Made by a program: the position numbers and the translations under genes
Part shown: piece after piece, positions 33,749 to 41,056 of the stretch
How positions within the stretch are numbered: the first letter of the stretch is position 1
Layout of the letters: every line of letters starts with the position of its first letter
From: an uncultured Porphyromonadaceae bacterium
GTDB lineage: Bacteria; Bacteroidota; Bacteroidia; Bacteroidales; Muribaculaceae
Direction of reading: 5' to 3'
DNA length: 41,056 bases
NCBI GenBank assembly: GCA_947175295.1
Contig: CAMWMK010000025.1
Coordinates: 1-41,056 of the forward strand
Notes under the pieces: model-generated
What the model was told of the DNA's origin: nothing
Seen by the model: only the letters and a program-made list of their open reading frames with translations
Database searches by the model: none

Positions 33749-35054
33749 ATTTCCTGAGTTTGTTGTAGAGGGTCTGGCGCGTGATGCCGAGCTGGCGCGC
33801 CACTTCCGACATGTTGCCTCCATGTTGCTTTATTGCTGCCGCAATGGCGTTTCGCTCCATGGCCTCCAGTGTCGTAGGCTGCTCTTCGCAGGCGGCCTGC
33901 GGTTGGTGAAGGTCGAAGTCGCGGGCGCTCAGCGTGTCTGAATCCGAAAGGATAAGGGCTTTTTCGATGGTGTGTTCAAGCTGCCTGATATTGCCTGGCC
34001 ATGGAAGTGAGCAAAGGCGCCTCATCGCGTCTTCGGATATCTTCGGCGCGGGTCGGGAATAGATGCCCGCGTATTTCCTGACGAACATCTCTGCGAGCTG
34101 CGGAATGTCGTCTTTTCTGTCGCGCAGTGGGGGGAGTTCGATGGTCACGGTATTGATTCGGTAGAAGAGGTCTTGCCGGAATTCCCCTTCGGCCACCATC
34201 CTCGGCAGATTCCGGTTGGTGGCGCATATGAGGCGTATGTCGATGTCGCGCGGAGTGTTGGTGCCTACCCTTATTATCTTCCTCTGCTGAAGCGATGTGA
34301 GCAGTTTGGCCTGCAGATGATAGGGGAGGTTTCCGATTTCGTCGAGGAAGAGCGTGCCTCCGTGGGCTGTCTCGAACTTGCCGGCCCTGTCAGCCTTCGC
34401 ATCTGTGAAGGCTCCCTTCGCGTGTCCGTAAAGTTCGCTTTCGAAAAGAGTCTCTATTACCGCTCCCATGTCTACTATCTCCATCGGTCCGGAATTACGC
34501 ATCGATAGCCGATGTATTTCGCGAGCGAGAAGGTCCTTTCCCGTGCCGTTCTCTCCCGTGATCAGGATGTTGGCGTCGGTAGGTGCCACTCGTTCGGCCA
34601 GCATCCTTACCCTTTGCATTTCAGCCGAATCTCCCCAGATCATCTGAGGATTGGAGGATTTGTTTTTGCTGTCTTTCTTCTTCCCGAACGCATTCATCAG
34701 GGTGTCGGAAAGGTGGGTGTTGTCGAAAGGTTTCACTATGAAGTCGGTGGCTCCTATCTTCATCCCTTCCACGGCGAGTGCCACATCGGCGTATGCCGTG
34801 AAAAGCACCACAGATGTGGCGGGAGAGATGCGTTTTATCTCGCGAAGCCAGAAAAGGCCTTCATTGCCGTTGTTGATTGTAGACCTGAAGTTCATGTCGA
34901 GGAGCACCACCTGCGGATTATGCTTACGCATAAGGGATGGAATCGATGAAGGGTCGGAAGCGGTGACCACTTCATCTGCCTTAGTCCGCATCAGCATCCT
35001 TACTGCCGACAGCACATCCTTATTGTCATCAACTATAAGCAAAGTCTTCTTCAT
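33738..35054 (-). CDS. Sigma-54-dependent response regulator, NtrC family
   Basis: The 438-residue protein has three parts. The receiver domain (1-120) has acidic residues DD at 9-10, phosphoacceptor Asp53 in LLDMNF and the conserved Lys in VKPFD. The AAA+ domain has Walker A GENGTGKD, the sigma-54 contact loop GAFTDA (canonical GAFTGA) and Walker B GGTLFLDEIGNL. The Fis-type helix-turn-helix at the C-terminus is NMSEVARQLGITRQTLYNKL. It would activate sigma-54 promoters when phosphorylated by the adjacent kinase. It lies 75 bp after the ABC ATPase gene in a linker containing an exact TAnnTTTG element that abuts its ATG. Sigma-54-like sites at 40813-40828 and 28319-28334 are candidate targets. 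Confidence 0.94.
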   Translation of the reverse strand: MKKTLLIVDDNKDVLSAVRMLMRTKADEVVTASDPSSIPSLMRKHNPQVVLLDMNFRSTINNGNEGLFWLREIKRISPATSVVLFTAYADVALAVEGMKIGATDFIVKPFDNTHLSDTLMNAFGKKKDSKNKSSNPQMIWGDSAEMQRVRMLAERVAPTDANILITGENGTGKDLLAREIHRLSMRNSGPMEIVDMGAVIETLFESELYGHAKGAFTDAKADRAGKFETAHGGTLFLDEIGNLPYHLQAKLLTSLQQRKIIRVGTNTPRDIDIRLICATNRNLPRMVAEGEFRQDLFYRINTVTIELPPLRDRKDDIPQLAEMFVRKYAGIYSRPAPKISEDAMRRLCSLPWPGNIRQLEHTIEKALILSDSDTLSARDFDLHQPQAACEEQPTTLEAMERNAIAAAIKQHGGNMSEVARQLGITRQTLYNKLRKYGI

Positions 35055-35058
35055 GGTG

Positions 35059-35066
35059 CAAAATTA
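35059..35066 (-). promoter_or_regulatory. Possible -7 element directly before the response-regulator start
   Basis: TAATTTTG on the minus strand (35066-35059) matches TAnnTTTG but lies only 4 bp before the ATG at 35054, so a transcript from it would be essentially leaderless. The -33 match is poor. Confidence 0.35.
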
Positions 35067-35105
35067 CAAAAACTTTTGCAGTCTGGAAAGTTTATGTGGT
35101 TTAAA

Positions 35106-35121
35106 AAGTTTAAAGGGTTTA
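35106..35121. repeat. Linker repeat AAGTTTAAAGGGTTTA, copy 1
   Basis: An exact 16-bp copy lies in the gap between the regulator and ABC ATPase genes. The second copy is at 35812-35827 on the other side of the ATPase gene. Confidence 0.75.
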
Positions 35122-35129
35122 GAAAACAA

Positions 35130-35804
35130 CTACAACTGAGTCTTTTCCACTATTTTACCGTCGAAGAGGTTTATTACGCGGTGGGTGTAGGCGGCGTCGT
35201 GCTGCGAGTGTGTCACCATCACGATCGTCGTTCCCTCGCGGTTCAGTTCCGTGAGGAGCTCCATCACTTCCTTGCCGTTTTCAGAGTCGAGGTTTCCGGT
35301 GGGCTCATCGGCGAGGATTATGTCGGGTCTTGCCACCACCGCACGTGCTATGGCGGCGCGCTGCTGTTGTCCGCCCGATAGCTGTTGGGGGAAATGCTTC
35401 GCACGGTGCAGTATATTCATGCGTGTGAGCGCTTCCTTCACGCGCTCTTTTCGTTCTGCAACTCCTATGTGGAGGTATTTCAGCGGCAGCTCCACGTTCT
35501 CCTCTATGTTGAGTTCATCAATCAGGTTGAAGTTCTGGAATACGAATCCGATCTTTCCCTTGCGGAAGGCGGTGCGGTCTTTTTCCTTAAGGCGTGACAC
35601 ATCCGTCCCGTTAAGGATGTATTTGCCGTCGGTAGGGTTGTCGAGCAGACCGAGTATGTTGAGCAGTGTCGACTTTCCGCATCCCGACGGTCCCATTATT
35701 CCTACGAACTCTCCTTTGTTGATCTCGAGTGAAATTCCGCGCAGTGCCAGAGTCTGCACCTCGTCGGTGCGGAATGTCTTGGTAAGGTCTTCTATCTTTA
35801 TCAT
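35130..35804 (-). CDS. ABC transporter ATP-binding protein (MacB/LolD type)
   Basis: The 224-residue ATPase powers the FtsX-type permease encoded next to it. Walker A is GPSGCGKST (38-46), the signature is LSGGQ (142-146), Walker B is IILADE (162-167) and the switch His is in VTHSQHD. The length and the EVQTLALRGISL start are typical of the MacB/LolD/FtsE group, which couples ATP use to mechanical movement of a periplasmic domain rather than to substrate passage through the membrane domain. It follows the permease gene by 54 bp and precedes the regulator by 75 bp. Confidence 0.95.
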   Translation of the reverse strand: MIKIEDLTKTFRTDEVQTLALRGISLEINKGEFVGIMGPSGCGKSTLLNILGLLDNPTDGKYILNGTDVSRLKEKDRTAFRKGKIGFVFQNFNLIDELNIEENVELPLKYLHIGVAERKERVKEALTRMNILHRAKHFPQQLSGGQQQRAAIARAVVARPDIILADEPTGNLDSENGKEVMELLTELNREGTTIVMVTHSQHDAAYTHRVINLFDGKIVEKTQL

Positions 35805-35811
35805 CTTTTCT

Positions 35812-35850
35812 AAGTTTAAAGGGTTTATTATGTTAAGGGTTTATTATGTT
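35812..35850. repeat. Linker repeats between the permease and ATPase genes
   Basis: AAGTTTAAAGGGTTTA (35812-35827) is identical to 35106-35121. It overlaps an exact tandem duplication of AAGGGTTTATTATGTT (35819-35834 and 35835-35850). Confidence 0.8.
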
Positions 35851-35858
35851 TAGGTGGT

Positions 35859-38198
35859 TTATTTGAGTGATTCTATCGGGTTTGTGTTGGCTGCCCTGCG
35901 GCACTGCACTGCCACCGACACGAAGCATATCGCGATGGCGAGCAGCGCGGCCGACGCGTATATCCACCAGTATATGTGTATCCTGTAGCTGAACTGCGAC
36001 AGCCAGTCGTTCATCACATAGTATATGACCGGAATCGAGATGGCCGCTGCGATGAGCACATATGTCATGAATGTCCGCACGAGTCTTGTCAGCACTTCCG
36101 AGCTTGTTCCTCCCATCACTTTATGCACCGCAATGTCCATCGAACGCTGGCGCACGTAGTAGGTGCTCATAGCTATGAGTCCGAGCATGGAGATGATGAT
36201 CGCGATCAAGGCGAATACTGTAAGGATGATTGAAAGCCGCCTCTGCGCATCAAAATCCTTCTCTATTTCCTGATGCATGAACGGCTGTTCAAAAGCATAA
36301 TCGGAATATCCGTTTGAATTCATCTTTTCGTAAAGTTCCTTTACTTGTCTGAGCGCTTCTTTTTCGTCTCCTTTTATCTTTATGAGGATTGTCCATGGCA
36401 TAAAGTGTTCAAAAGGTTTCACTATTGCCAATCTGACTGGATGCTGGTCACTAAGGATATTGCCTATCTTGAAGTCGTCCAATATTCCCTCTATTACTAC
36501 ATGTTCGTCTCCTATGGTAAGGTGGATCGCATCTTCATTCATACCCAATTCATCGAAGAACTGTAGGTTGAAATAATTCTTTGGATAAGCTGATGTATGG
36601 TTGTCTTTTTTCAGTTTCAATCCTAATAGATCCAGATACACTGAGTCAACAATGAATACTTGACTTGATATCGTACGTCCGTTTTGATTGAAAGTATTGT
36701 TGTTTCCCCGGCTGTGTGGCGTACCGCAGCAATAGCTTACTTTTTCCACACATGGAAGTTTCAGGAGCTCGTTCTTGAACGATTGCCCATATGCATCCAT
36801 ATATTGACACTCCAGTTGTATCACTCCGGAATAGTCATATCCTAATGGAGCGTCAATAAGATGACGCACCTGGAGATACATAGTCAAAGCGCACGCTACC
36901 ATCGTGATGGTAGCTATGTTCTGAACCACAATGAATACCTTTCCGAAAACCATATTCGATTTCCTCCTGAAAGCACCCTTTACGGCCTCAATCGGTTTCA
37001 TTGAAGATAGCAGTAGCGCCGGAATGATGCCGGAAGCAAGACTCATGATCAGAAGTACCGCTACAAGGACGCCTACCGTTGTCGCATTAAGGCAATAGGC
37101 GATGTAGAGCGGAGTATTAAGGAGGGCGGAAGCGTACGGTTGCATAAGGAAAGCAAGCGCGATTCCCAGCACCATCGAGAAGGAGCAGAGTATGGCGCTT
37201 TCAGCGATAAGACGCCACATTATCTCCAATCGTCCTTCTCCGAGCAGACGGCGCGTAGCCATCTCCTTGGCCCGTTTGCCGGCAAGGGCTACCGTAAGGT
37301 TTATGTAGTTCATAATCGCGAAAAGCAATATTACGAGTCCTGTGCCGAAGAGTAGCCGTATCATCTTGATGTCGCCGAAATTCATCTGGTTTGATCCCAT
37401 ATCGGAAAAGTATACATCATTGAAGGGATAGACTTCGATATGTATCTGGTCTTCCGGAAGATTCAGGATCCAATAGTCGTTCTTTAGCGCCTTTTCATAT
37501 TCCTGTTTCATCTTTGTAAGGTCGTGTCCCTCCTTGGCCAGCAGTATTACTTCTGCTCCGGTTGCGTTCGGCATGGATGTATCGGTCAGTGAGTAATTCG
37601 CATATTTCACCATATTGAAATTGAGGAGCATATCTACGGGGCGCTTGTCAGTGGTCATTAAAGCCGTGTTCTTCATCGGCTCCATTACGCCGGTCACAAC
37701 AAATGGATCTTCATTGTCGTTGAATAGCAGGCTTTTCCCCATAGGGTCTTCATCTCCCCATACCTTACGCGCATACTCTTGAGTCACCACAAGGCTTGTC
37801 GGACTCTTGAGTGCTGTCTTCTTATCTCCCTGTATCAGGTTGAAATCGAAGAGGTCGAAGAAGGTGGAATCCACGAAATAGCAGTTTGTCACAATCTCCT
37901 TGTCGTCTTTATATAGCCAGCGTGTATTCCTGAATATTGCTGTGGAAGACTCTATTTCCGGGAATTTATCCTTAAGAAGATGCTGGATATGCCAATGGCT
38001 TCCCAATGTCTTTTCCCCTCTCATTTCCAAACCGAGATAATACATGCGGTCGGTCTTGGAATTCTGCTTGTCCACGTGTGTCTCCTGCCACGTGTAGCAG
38101 CCAATCAGCACCACAAACATCATGCTCACCGCCAGTCCGAATACGTCGATCGCCGCGTAAGCCTTGTTCCTGCTCAAGAATTTAAAATACGATTTCAT
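35859..38198 (-). CDS. ABC transporter permease, MacB/FtsX type with two FtsX domains
   Basis: The 779-residue inner-membrane protein has a helix at about 17-37, a large MacB-like periplasmic domain (about 45-275), a three-helix FtsX block (about 280-415), a fourth helix near 430, a second periplasmic domain and a final FtsX block (about 670-775). The conserved EMATRRLLGEGRLEI and MDIAVHKVMGGTSSEV segments are the coupling helices. This duplicated form is common in Bacteroidetes and works with an RND-type adaptor and an outer-membrane factor. It lies 8 bp after the HlyD-type gene. The cargo is not deducible. Confidence 0.92.
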   Translation of the reverse strand: MKSYFKFLSRNKAYAAIDVFGLAVSMMFVVLIGCYTWQETHVDKQNSKTDRMYYLGLEMRGEKTLGSHWHIQHLLKDKFPEIESSTAIFRNTRWLYKDDKEIVTNCYFVDSTFFDLFDFNLIQGDKKTALKSPTSLVVTQEYARKVWGDEDPMGKSLLFNDNEDPFVVTGVMEPMKNTALMTTDKRPVDMLLNFNMVKYANYSLTDTSMPNATGAEVILLAKEGHDLTKMKQEYEKALKNDYWILNLPEDQIHIEVYPFNDVYFSDMGSNQMNFGDIKMIRLLFGTGLVILLFAIMNYINLTVALAGKRAKEMATRRLLGEGRLEIMWRLIAESAILCSFSMVLGIALAFLMQPYASALLNTPLYIAYCLNATTVGVLVAVLLIMSLASGIIPALLLSSMKPIEAVKGAFRRKSNMVFGKVFIVVQNIATITMVACALTMYLQVRHLIDAPLGYDYSGVIQLECQYMDAYGQSFKNELLKLPCVEKVSYCCGTPHSRGNNNTFNQNGRTISSQVFIVDSVYLDLLGLKLKKDNHTSAYPKNYFNLQFFDELGMNEDAIHLTIGDEHVVIEGILDDFKIGNILSDQHPVRLAIVKPFEHFMPWTILIKIKGDEKEALRQVKELYEKMNSNGYSDYAFEQPFMHQEIEKDFDAQRRLSIILTVFALIAIIISMLGLIAMSTYYVRQRSMDIAVHKVMGGTSSEVLTRLVRTFMTYVLIAAAISIPVIYYVMNDWLSQFSYRIHIYWWIYASAALLAIAICFVSVAVQCRRAANTNPIESLK

Positions 38199-38206
38199 AC
38201 CAATAA

Positions 38207-39469
38207 TTAATCTTTTATCTTTAAAACTGTTGCTTCTCCGTATGATTCATATCCGTTGGTAATCACACGTTCTCCGGGTTCAAGCCCTTCAAGCACTTCG
38301 TAGTATTCAGGATTCTGGCGTCCGAGTCGGATATTGCGACGGTATGCCTTTTTACCCGAAGCATCTACCACGAAAATCCATTTTCCTCCCGTAGCCGAAT
38401 AGAACGATCCCTTCGGTATCACCACCGCATCTACCGGCTGTCCGAGCTGCAGGCTGAGGTAGCAGGTCTGGCCGCTGCGGATGTTGTCGGGGCGATTGCC
38501 GGTAAATACGAATTCCACCTTGAACTTACCGTCCCTTACCTCCGGGAAAACCTTACGTAGCCGTAGATTCATGTCCTGGTCTTTTTTCGCCGATGTGGCG
38601 CGTAGGTCCTGATGTACGCGGTTGATATAATGTTCGTCTATCTGTCCGCTCACCTTATAATTGGTAAGGTCATTGATCTGTCCTATCTTCTGTCCTGCGG
38701 TGATGCTTTGGCCGAGCTCTACGTCGAGGAGTCCGAGTTCTCCGTCAATCGGGCTTACTACGTTCAGCTGTTCCTTTCGCTGGCGTATCAGCTCGATGGT
38801 CCGCTGCATGTTGGCGAGGTTGTCTTCCATCTGGTCTACCTGTGCCAGCCTGTAGATGCTGTCCTGGTCAAGACGCTGGTTGATTAGCTTGCGGCGCCTT
38901 ACGGCTAAGTCGTAGTCTTCTTTGGCCTGAAGGTAATCCTCCTTTGCGATGAGTTTGTCGTCAAAAAGCCGCTTCTTCTGCTGGTAGGCGCGCTGCTTTC
39001 TCTCCACTTCCAGCTCGAGCTGGGCCTGCTCCGTGCGGTTGTTGAGACGGTCCTGCTCCATTGATATCCGGGTGTTGCGCAGGATGTTCTGTTTCTCGGC
39101 CAGTTCGGCCTCGGCGTTCAGTATCTGAAGGTCGAGGTTGCTGTTGCTCAATCTTATGATCACATCACCCTTTCTCACCTGCGCGCCTTCCTCCATCACT
39201 TTCTCCATTACTATTCCCCCTTCCTCGGGACTTATCTGAACGGTGCTGATCGGTTCCACCCGACCGTCGACACGCACATAGTCGTCAAATTTCATGGCTT
39301 TCACATCCTCTATATTGAGTCCTGTCTGCTCCACTTTATAGGTGGAGGCAATGTCGGTTGTAGCCAGCCATACGATCAGTATTATTGCTGCTATGCCGCA
39401 TCCGGCATATATCAAGTATTTCTTTTTTATTCCCTTTATGCCCTTCGGCCGTTCTATTTTTACATCCAT
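38207..39469 (-). CDS. HlyD-type periplasmic adaptor (membrane fusion) protein
   Basis: The 420-residue protein has a basic cytoplasmic N-terminus, one membrane helix (about 19-36), a lipoyl-like segment (VRVDGRVEPISTVQISPEEG; then RKGDVIIRL), a long coiled-coil hairpin (about 105-235, rich in Glu, Gln, Arg) and the returning lipoyl half (VVSPIDGELGLLDVELGQSI). A beta-barrel and membrane-proximal domain end the protein. It would bridge the permease and the TolC-like channel. Its start overlaps the tolC-like stop by 10 bp. Confidence 0.92.
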   Translation of the reverse strand: MDVKIERPKGIKGIKKKYLIYAGCGIAAIILIVWLATTDIASTYKVEQTGLNIEDVKAMKFDDYVRVDGRVEPISTVQISPEEGGIVMEKVMEEGAQVRKGDVIIRLSNSNLDLQILNAEAELAEKQNILRNTRISMEQDRLNNRTEQAQLELEVERKQRAYQQKKRLFDDKLIAKEDYLQAKEDYDLAVRRRKLINQRLDQDSIYRLAQVDQMEDNLANMQRTIELIRQRKEQLNVVSPIDGELGLLDVELGQSITAGQKIGQINDLTNYKVSGQIDEHYINRVHQDLRATSAKKDQDMNLRLRKVFPEVRDGKFKVEFVFTGNRPDNIRSGQTCYLSLQLGQPVDAVVIPKGSFYSATGGKWIFVVDASGKKAYRRNIRLGRQNPEYYEVLEGLEPGERVITNGYESYGEATVLKIKD

Positions 39470-40797
39470 AGTCTGTTGCCTTTATAGTATTCCACAAGTT
39501 TGTCTTTCAAAAGATAGAGCATCTGCTTCTGCAGCAGTTCCACCCTCGACGAGAAGTAGGTGTTGGCCGAAAGCTGCAGGTCGATGAGTGAGAGAAGTCC
39601 TTCCTCATATTTCCGGGTATTCAGCCTGTAGGCCTCCGCGTCGGCCTCAACCTTTGTGTTGAGCGCCTCTATCTCCTTCGCATATCCGTCACGGTCCATC
39701 ACCGCCGAGGCTATCTCGTCGTGAAGCCGGCGTTCTTCCTCCTTCATTCGCTCCTTCGCTTGCTCGTAGGCGTATCTGGCGCGTTTTTTTGTTGTCAGGC
39801 GGTTCAGGCCGTCGAAGAGCGGAATGGATAGGGTAGCGGATATGTATTCACCCCGGTTGTTTCGGAACTGATCTCCGAATGCCGGAGCCTGATACGCTCC
39901 GCCCAAGGTCTTGTAATATGAAGTCGATATCCCGGCGTTGAGGCTGAGGGTAGGCATCATGTATCCCTTTGCAGTGTCGTAGGCATATCTGCTTGATGTC
40001 ATCTGTAGCCGGGCATCGATGGCTTTCGGATTGGAGAAGAGTGCTGCGGAATATATGCTGTCCGTAGGCGTCTGATGATATACAGTTTGATAATAGACGA
40101 TGGGTATGGCTGTGTAGGTGGTGTCAATCTCCAGGTGTTGGTCTACGGGGAGATTCATCGCCGACCGCAGGGTGAGCATCGCCTGAGCCTGCAGGTTGCG
40201 TTGATGCGTCAGTGCATATTCGTCGTTGGCTACAGTGGCTTTCGCCTGCGCTACGTCAGGCACTCCTTTCAGACCCAATTCCTCCTGTGTCCGCGTCAGT
40301 CGGAGCATTCCTTCGCTTTGCCTGAGCCTATCTTCCGCTATACGTATCGAGTGCTGATAGTAGAAGGCATCGGCGAAGGCCATCATGGCAGCTATGGCGC
40401 TGTCGTCGCGGGTCATGTCTATGGAATTCAGGTATCTTTGCCGTTCGCTTCTGGCTTGGCGGTATCTGTTCAGTGTCTGGCCTCCGTCAAAGAGGGTCAG
40501 TGAGGCATAGATGCCGTAGCCGTTGTTGAATGTTGTCACGTCGTTGTAGGTATTGGTTTCCGGATCGATGTTTCGTCCCCAGCTGAACTGACCCCCTATC
40601 TGCGCCGACACTGAGGGGAAGAAATCGGCGAGGGCTTCGTTGCACGAGGCAGTGGCCGCTGCCGCGTCCCAGCGTGCCTGCACCACGGCGGAAGCGTGCG
40701 TAGCAGCATATTCCATACACTGCTCCAGCGTCCATGGCATCTGGGCTGCCGAGGTCAGAGCCGTCGTGATTGCTATTGTCGTAAAAATCCTTTTCAT
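39460..40797 (-). CDS. TolC family outer-membrane efflux protein
   Basis: The 445-residue protein has a signal peptide (MKRIFTTIAITTALTSAAQ) and two outer-membrane-efflux repeats, each a long helical hairpin plus beta strands. The opening MPWTLEQCMEYAATHASAVVQA is the usual first helix and SLTLFDGGQTLNRYRQAR and SIPLFDGLNRLTTKKRARYA are the paired strand-helix turns of repeats one and two. It forms the exit duct for the exporter encoded downstream. It is the first gene of the run. A sigma-54-like element ends only 16 bp before the ATG, so the predicted leader is extremely short; no other in-frame start keeps the signal peptide. Confidence 0.93.
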   Translation of the reverse strand: MKRIFTTIAITTALTSAAQMPWTLEQCMEYAATHASAVVQARWDAAAATASCNEALADFFPSVSAQIGGQFSWGRNIDPETNTYNDVTTFNNGYGIYASLTLFDGGQTLNRYRQARSERQRYLNSIDMTRDDSAIAAMMAFADAFYYQHSIRIAEDRLRQSEGMLRLTRTQEELGLKGVPDVAQAKATVANDEYALTHQRNLQAQAMLTLRSAMNLPVDQHLEIDTTYTAIPIVYYQTVYHQTPTDSIYSAALFSNPKAIDARLQMTSSRYAYDTAKGYMMPTLSLNAGISTSYYKTLGGAYQAPAFGDQFRNNRGEYISATLSIPLFDGLNRLTTKKRARYAYEQAKERMKEEERRLHDEIASAVMDRDGYAKEIEALNTKVEADAEAYRLNTRKYEEGLLSLIDLQLSANTYFSSRVELLQKQMLYLLKDKLVEYYKGNRLWM

Positions 40798-40812
40798 AAC
40801 GCCGATAATACT

Positions 40813-40828
40813 CTCAACCGGCGTGCCA
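40813..40828 (-). promoter_or_regulatory. Sigma-54-like -24/-12 promoter of the exporter operon
   Basis: On the minus strand TGGCACG (40828-40822), four bases (CCGG) and TTGAG (40817-40813) match TGGCACG-N4-TTGCW except at the -12 C. The predicted start is near 40802, about 5 nt before the ATG at 40797. The operon encodes a sigma-54 activator, which makes the match more credible. Confidence 0.6.
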
Positions 40829-40882
40829 AACTCGTAAAAGATTAAGGCCTAAAGGTTAAGGCTTTTGTGCGGACTTGACTGT

Positions 40883-40921
40883 GTCAATAAATCATACACC
40901 CCTCCGTCAATAAATCATACA
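40883..40921. repeat. Two exact direct repeats, candidate activator binding sites
   Basis: GTCAATAAATCATACA occurs at 40883-40898 and 40906-40921, with a 23-bp period (about two helical turns). The pair lies about 80-120 bp upstream of the predicted sigma-54 start, the normal range for enhancer-binding proteins. Between it and the promoter are two TTAAGGC copies (40842-40848 and 40856-40862). Confidence 0.75.
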
Positions 40922-41056
40922 TTACTGAATTTTTTCCATATCGTCAAATTTAAAGTGAGTGAATCGGATTTATCTGATGATATTAATGTTGAAAATGACC
41001 TTGATTCGTGAAATGCCGACCAATTTTGCGAAGGATATTGCAATGTGTGATATTTT
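40922..41056. other. End of window, no gene recognised
   Basis: AT-rich sequence without a convincing reading frame. A near-match CAATTTTG lies around 41020-41030 on the plus strand, but nothing downstream is available to judge it. Confidence 0.4.

Overview
The window looks like a chromosomal segment of a Bacteroidales bacterium, most likely a Muribaculaceae-type gut organism; the family is my inference. Support comes from Bacteroidetes-type promoters (TTG/TTTG about 20 bp before TAnnTTTG), absence of Shine-Dalgarno sequences, fimbrillin/DUF5119/DUF3575 lipoprotein clusters, DUF4293, a PL11 rhamnogalacturonan lyase, a GH106 rhamnosidase and a short (type 3) ProS. Most genes are moderately GC-rich; one lipoprotein gene (12784-13875) turns AT-rich part-way through. 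No rRNA, tRNA, CRISPR array or intact insertion sequence was seen. Layout, left part (1-16.5 kb), mostly housekeeping: the C-terminal half of an NlpC/P60 hydrolase, dnaA, a convergent TPR protein, a DUF4293 membrane protein, proS, a dipeptidyl-peptidase IV, an unknown membrane protein followed by miaA, a DedA protein with rpe, an AT-rich lipoprotein, a small membrane protein, a secreted leucine-rich-repeat protein and pgeF. Well-formed terminators and TAnnTTTG promoters separate many units. Middle part (16.5-32.5 kb), almost entirely minus strand and surface-oriented: fimbrial cluster A (OmpA/DUF3575 protein, DUF5119 lipoprotein, fimbrillin), a GH106 alpha-L-rhamnosidase, an Rpn-type PD-(D/E)XK nuclease with a 12-bp in-frame tandem repeat, crcB on the plus strand, a split ThrE-type exporter (YjjP/YjjB) preceded by a small His-rich membrane protein, fimbrial cluster B (DUF5119 lipoprotein and two overlapping fimbrillins) and the PL11 lyase. 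GH106 and PL11 would both act on rhamnogalacturonan-type pectin, but no SusC/SusD pair is present. Right part (32.5-41 kb): one minus-strand run reading TolC, HlyD, FtsX-type permease, ABC ATPase, NtrC-type response regulator, histidine kinase, i.e. a tripartite ABC exporter followed by its probable two-component system. The best candidate for new biology is regulatory. A sigma-54-like -24/-12 element (TGGCACG-N4-TTG) lies directly upstream of the tolC-like gene, with two exact 16-bp direct repeats at about -80 to -120, where an enhancer-binding protein would sit. A second element with the same TTTGGCACG core and the same spacing lies upstream of the two fimbrillin genes of cluster B. The sigma-54 activator encoded in the exporter operon may therefore control its own operon and possibly fimbriation. 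This is a hypothesis from sequence only.
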